Source: an uncultured Oscillospiraceae bacterium
Lineage (GTDB): Bacteria > Bacillota_A > Clostridia > Oscillospirales > Oscillospiraceae
Reading direction: 5' to 3'
DNA length: 14,455 nt
Assembly (NCBI GenBank): GCA_934667865.1
Contig: CAKUMR010000010.1
Coordinates: 1-14,455 of the forward strand
In this document: positions 13,402 to 14,455 of the stretch, piece by piece
Layout: every line of letters begins with the position of its first letter
Numbering within the stretch: the stretch's first letter is position 1
Position numbers and translations under genes: made by a program
The notes under the pieces: model-generated
The model's database searches: none
Seen by the model: only the letters and a program-made list of their open reading frames with translations
What the model was told of the DNA's origin: nothing

Positions 13402-14455
13402 TTAACCGATCAGAATTTTCCCTGCCGGGCGCTCCAGCGGCGGGTCGGAACGCCGCTGGGAAAAGAGCAGGACGAAGGTCAGTCCGCCCAGCCGTCCGGC
13501 ATACATGAGCAGGATCAGGATCAGGCGGCTCACCGCGCCGAGGTGCGGCGTCACGCCCATGGTCAGACCGACCGTGCCCACGGCCGAACAGACCTCAAAC
13601 AGAATTTCCTTCAGCGAAAACGGCTCGATGGCGCAGAGCGTCAGCACCGAAACGAAGGTGAGCGACAGATAGATCATCACGACGGAGCTGGCCTGACGCA
13701 GCGTCTCGCGGTCGACGGAGAAGCGGAAAGCATTGACGCGCATCCGCCCCTTGGCCGAGGCCAGCGCGCTCAGAAACAGCACCGCGACCGTGGTCGTCTT
13801 GATGCCGCCGGCGGTGGAGCCGGGGCTGCCGCCGATGAGCATCAGCACATCGGTCAGGAGATTGCCGGACTCGGAGAGCGCGGACAGATCCACCGTATTG
13901 AAGCCCGCGGTGCGCGGCGACACCGACTGGAACAGCGAGGCCAGCACCTTCTGCGGCCAGGTGAGCGAGGCCATGGAGGCATTGCGCTCAAAGAGCAGAA
14001 ACAGCGCCCATCCCGCAAGGATGAGAATGCCGCTCGTGACCAGCACGAGCTTCGTATGGAGCTGGAACTTGGAAAAGCGGAAGCGGCAGCGCAGCACGTC
14101 CCGCCACACCAGAAACCCCAGGCCGCCGATGACGATCAGCAGGCACACGGTCAGGTTGACCACGGGGTCCGTCACGAAGGAGGTCAGTGAGGAGTAAGGC
14201 TCGCGCATCCCCATGAGGTCGAAGCCGGCGTTGCAGAAGGCCGAGATCGCGTGGAAAACCGAGGCGTAAAGCCCGCGCCCCCAGCCGAAGGCCGGGACGA
14301 AGCGCGTCGCCAGCAGCGCCGCGCCCGTCAGCTCAAAGACGAAGGTGAAGGGGACGATGCGGCGGATCAGGCCGCCCACGCCGTTGAGGGTCGTGTTGCC
14401 GGCCGACTGCATCAGAACCTTCCGGTCGTACAGGCTCAGCCGCTTGCCCACGGCG
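13402..14455 (-). CDS. ktrB: Ktr potassium uptake membrane subunit, 5' end outside the window
   Basis: The reading frame is open to the window edge. About 350 residues are visible, and roughly 100 N-terminal residues with the first filter loop are missing, judging by the usual 440-460 residue length. From the GTG at 14451, which is an internal codon rather than the true start, filters two to four are ISAFCNAGFD (G76), SVSPRTAGFN (G183) and SAVGTVGLTMG (G292/G295). The GGSPGSTAGGIKTTT loop (207-221) matches the intramembrane gate of KtrB. The C-terminus ends in GKILIG, just ahead of ktrA. The SVSPRTAGF filter and the single-RCK partner favour the Ktr over the Trk subfamily; many Ktr systems depend on Na+. 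The promoter lies outside the window. Confidence 0.92.
   Translation of the reverse strand, partial: AVGKRLSLYDRKVLMQSAGNTTLNGVGGLIRRIVPFTFVFELTGAALLATRFVPAFGWGRGLYASVFHAISAFCNAGFDLMGMREPYSSLTSFVTDPVVNLTVCLLIVIGGLGFLVWRDVLRCRFRFSKFQLHTKLVLVTSGILILAGWALFLLFERNASMASLTWPQKVLASLFQSVSPRTAGFNTVDLSALSESGNLLTDVLMLIGGSPGSTAGGIKTTTVAVLFLSALASAKGRMRVNAFRFSVDRETLRQASSVVMIYLSLTFVSVLTLCAIEPFSLKEILFEVCSAVGTVGLTMGVTPHLGAVSRLILILLMYAGRLGGLTFVLLFSQRRSDPPLERPAGKILIG

Noticed and set aside
12022..14190. A plus-strand open frame of 722 codons
   Set aside because: It runs antisense through the GtrA-family, ktrA and ktrB genes and overlaps the end of trkH. Its product is low-complexity and rich in Gln, Arg and Asp with no recognisable domain. 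It is a GC-bias shadow.

Overview
The window looks like chromosomal DNA of a GC-rich, anaerobic member of the Clostridia, possibly an Oscillospiraceae-type gut organism. The reasons are strong AAGGAG-type ribosome binding sites, SigA-like promoters with 17-bp spacers, a ferredoxin:thioredoxin reductase-like protein (ferredoxin-based metabolism), a Gram-positive style lipoprotein, and a RCK/Trk/Ktr potassium set. The genus cannot be named from sequence reading alone. I see no phage, IS element, CRISPR array, tRNA or rRNA.

Region 1 (1-270) is a non-coding leader. It is AT-rich at its left end, with a perfect 14-bp inverted repeat, a perfect 11-bp hairpin and a good promoter (188-216). A short 5' UTR follows, whose first bases are complementary to the downstream Shine-Dalgarno.

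Region 2 (271-2756) is a tight plus-strand operon of four genes. They encode a trigger-factor-like chaperone without the ribosome-docking domain, a thioredoxin with an atypical NCGAC active site, a 66-residue six-cysteine FTR-like catalytic protein, and a lipoprotein of unknown function with an internal duplication. It ends at a strong terminator (2768-2809). The order suggests electrons passing from ferredoxin to the FTR-like protein, then to thioredoxin, then perhaps to the cysteine-containing chaperone or its clients.

Region 3 (2829-9177) is a second plus-strand operon. Two half-size ABC exporter subunits overlap by ATGA and probably form a heterodimer. They are followed 14 nt later by a full-length M16C (PreP-type) zinc metallopeptidase and a strong terminator. 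An export-plus-peptide-digestion unit is possible, but the substrate is unknown.

Region 4 (9234-14455) is potassium uptake. A promoter drives trkA-trkH (ATGA overlap) on the plus strand. Converging on it from the right edge is ktrB (5' end outside the window) followed by ktrA on the minus strand. Between the two systems lies a minus-strand GtrA-family membrane protein with its own consensus promoter, and a terminator that can work in both directions separates it from trkH. Two different RCK-gated K+ systems therefore sit end to end.
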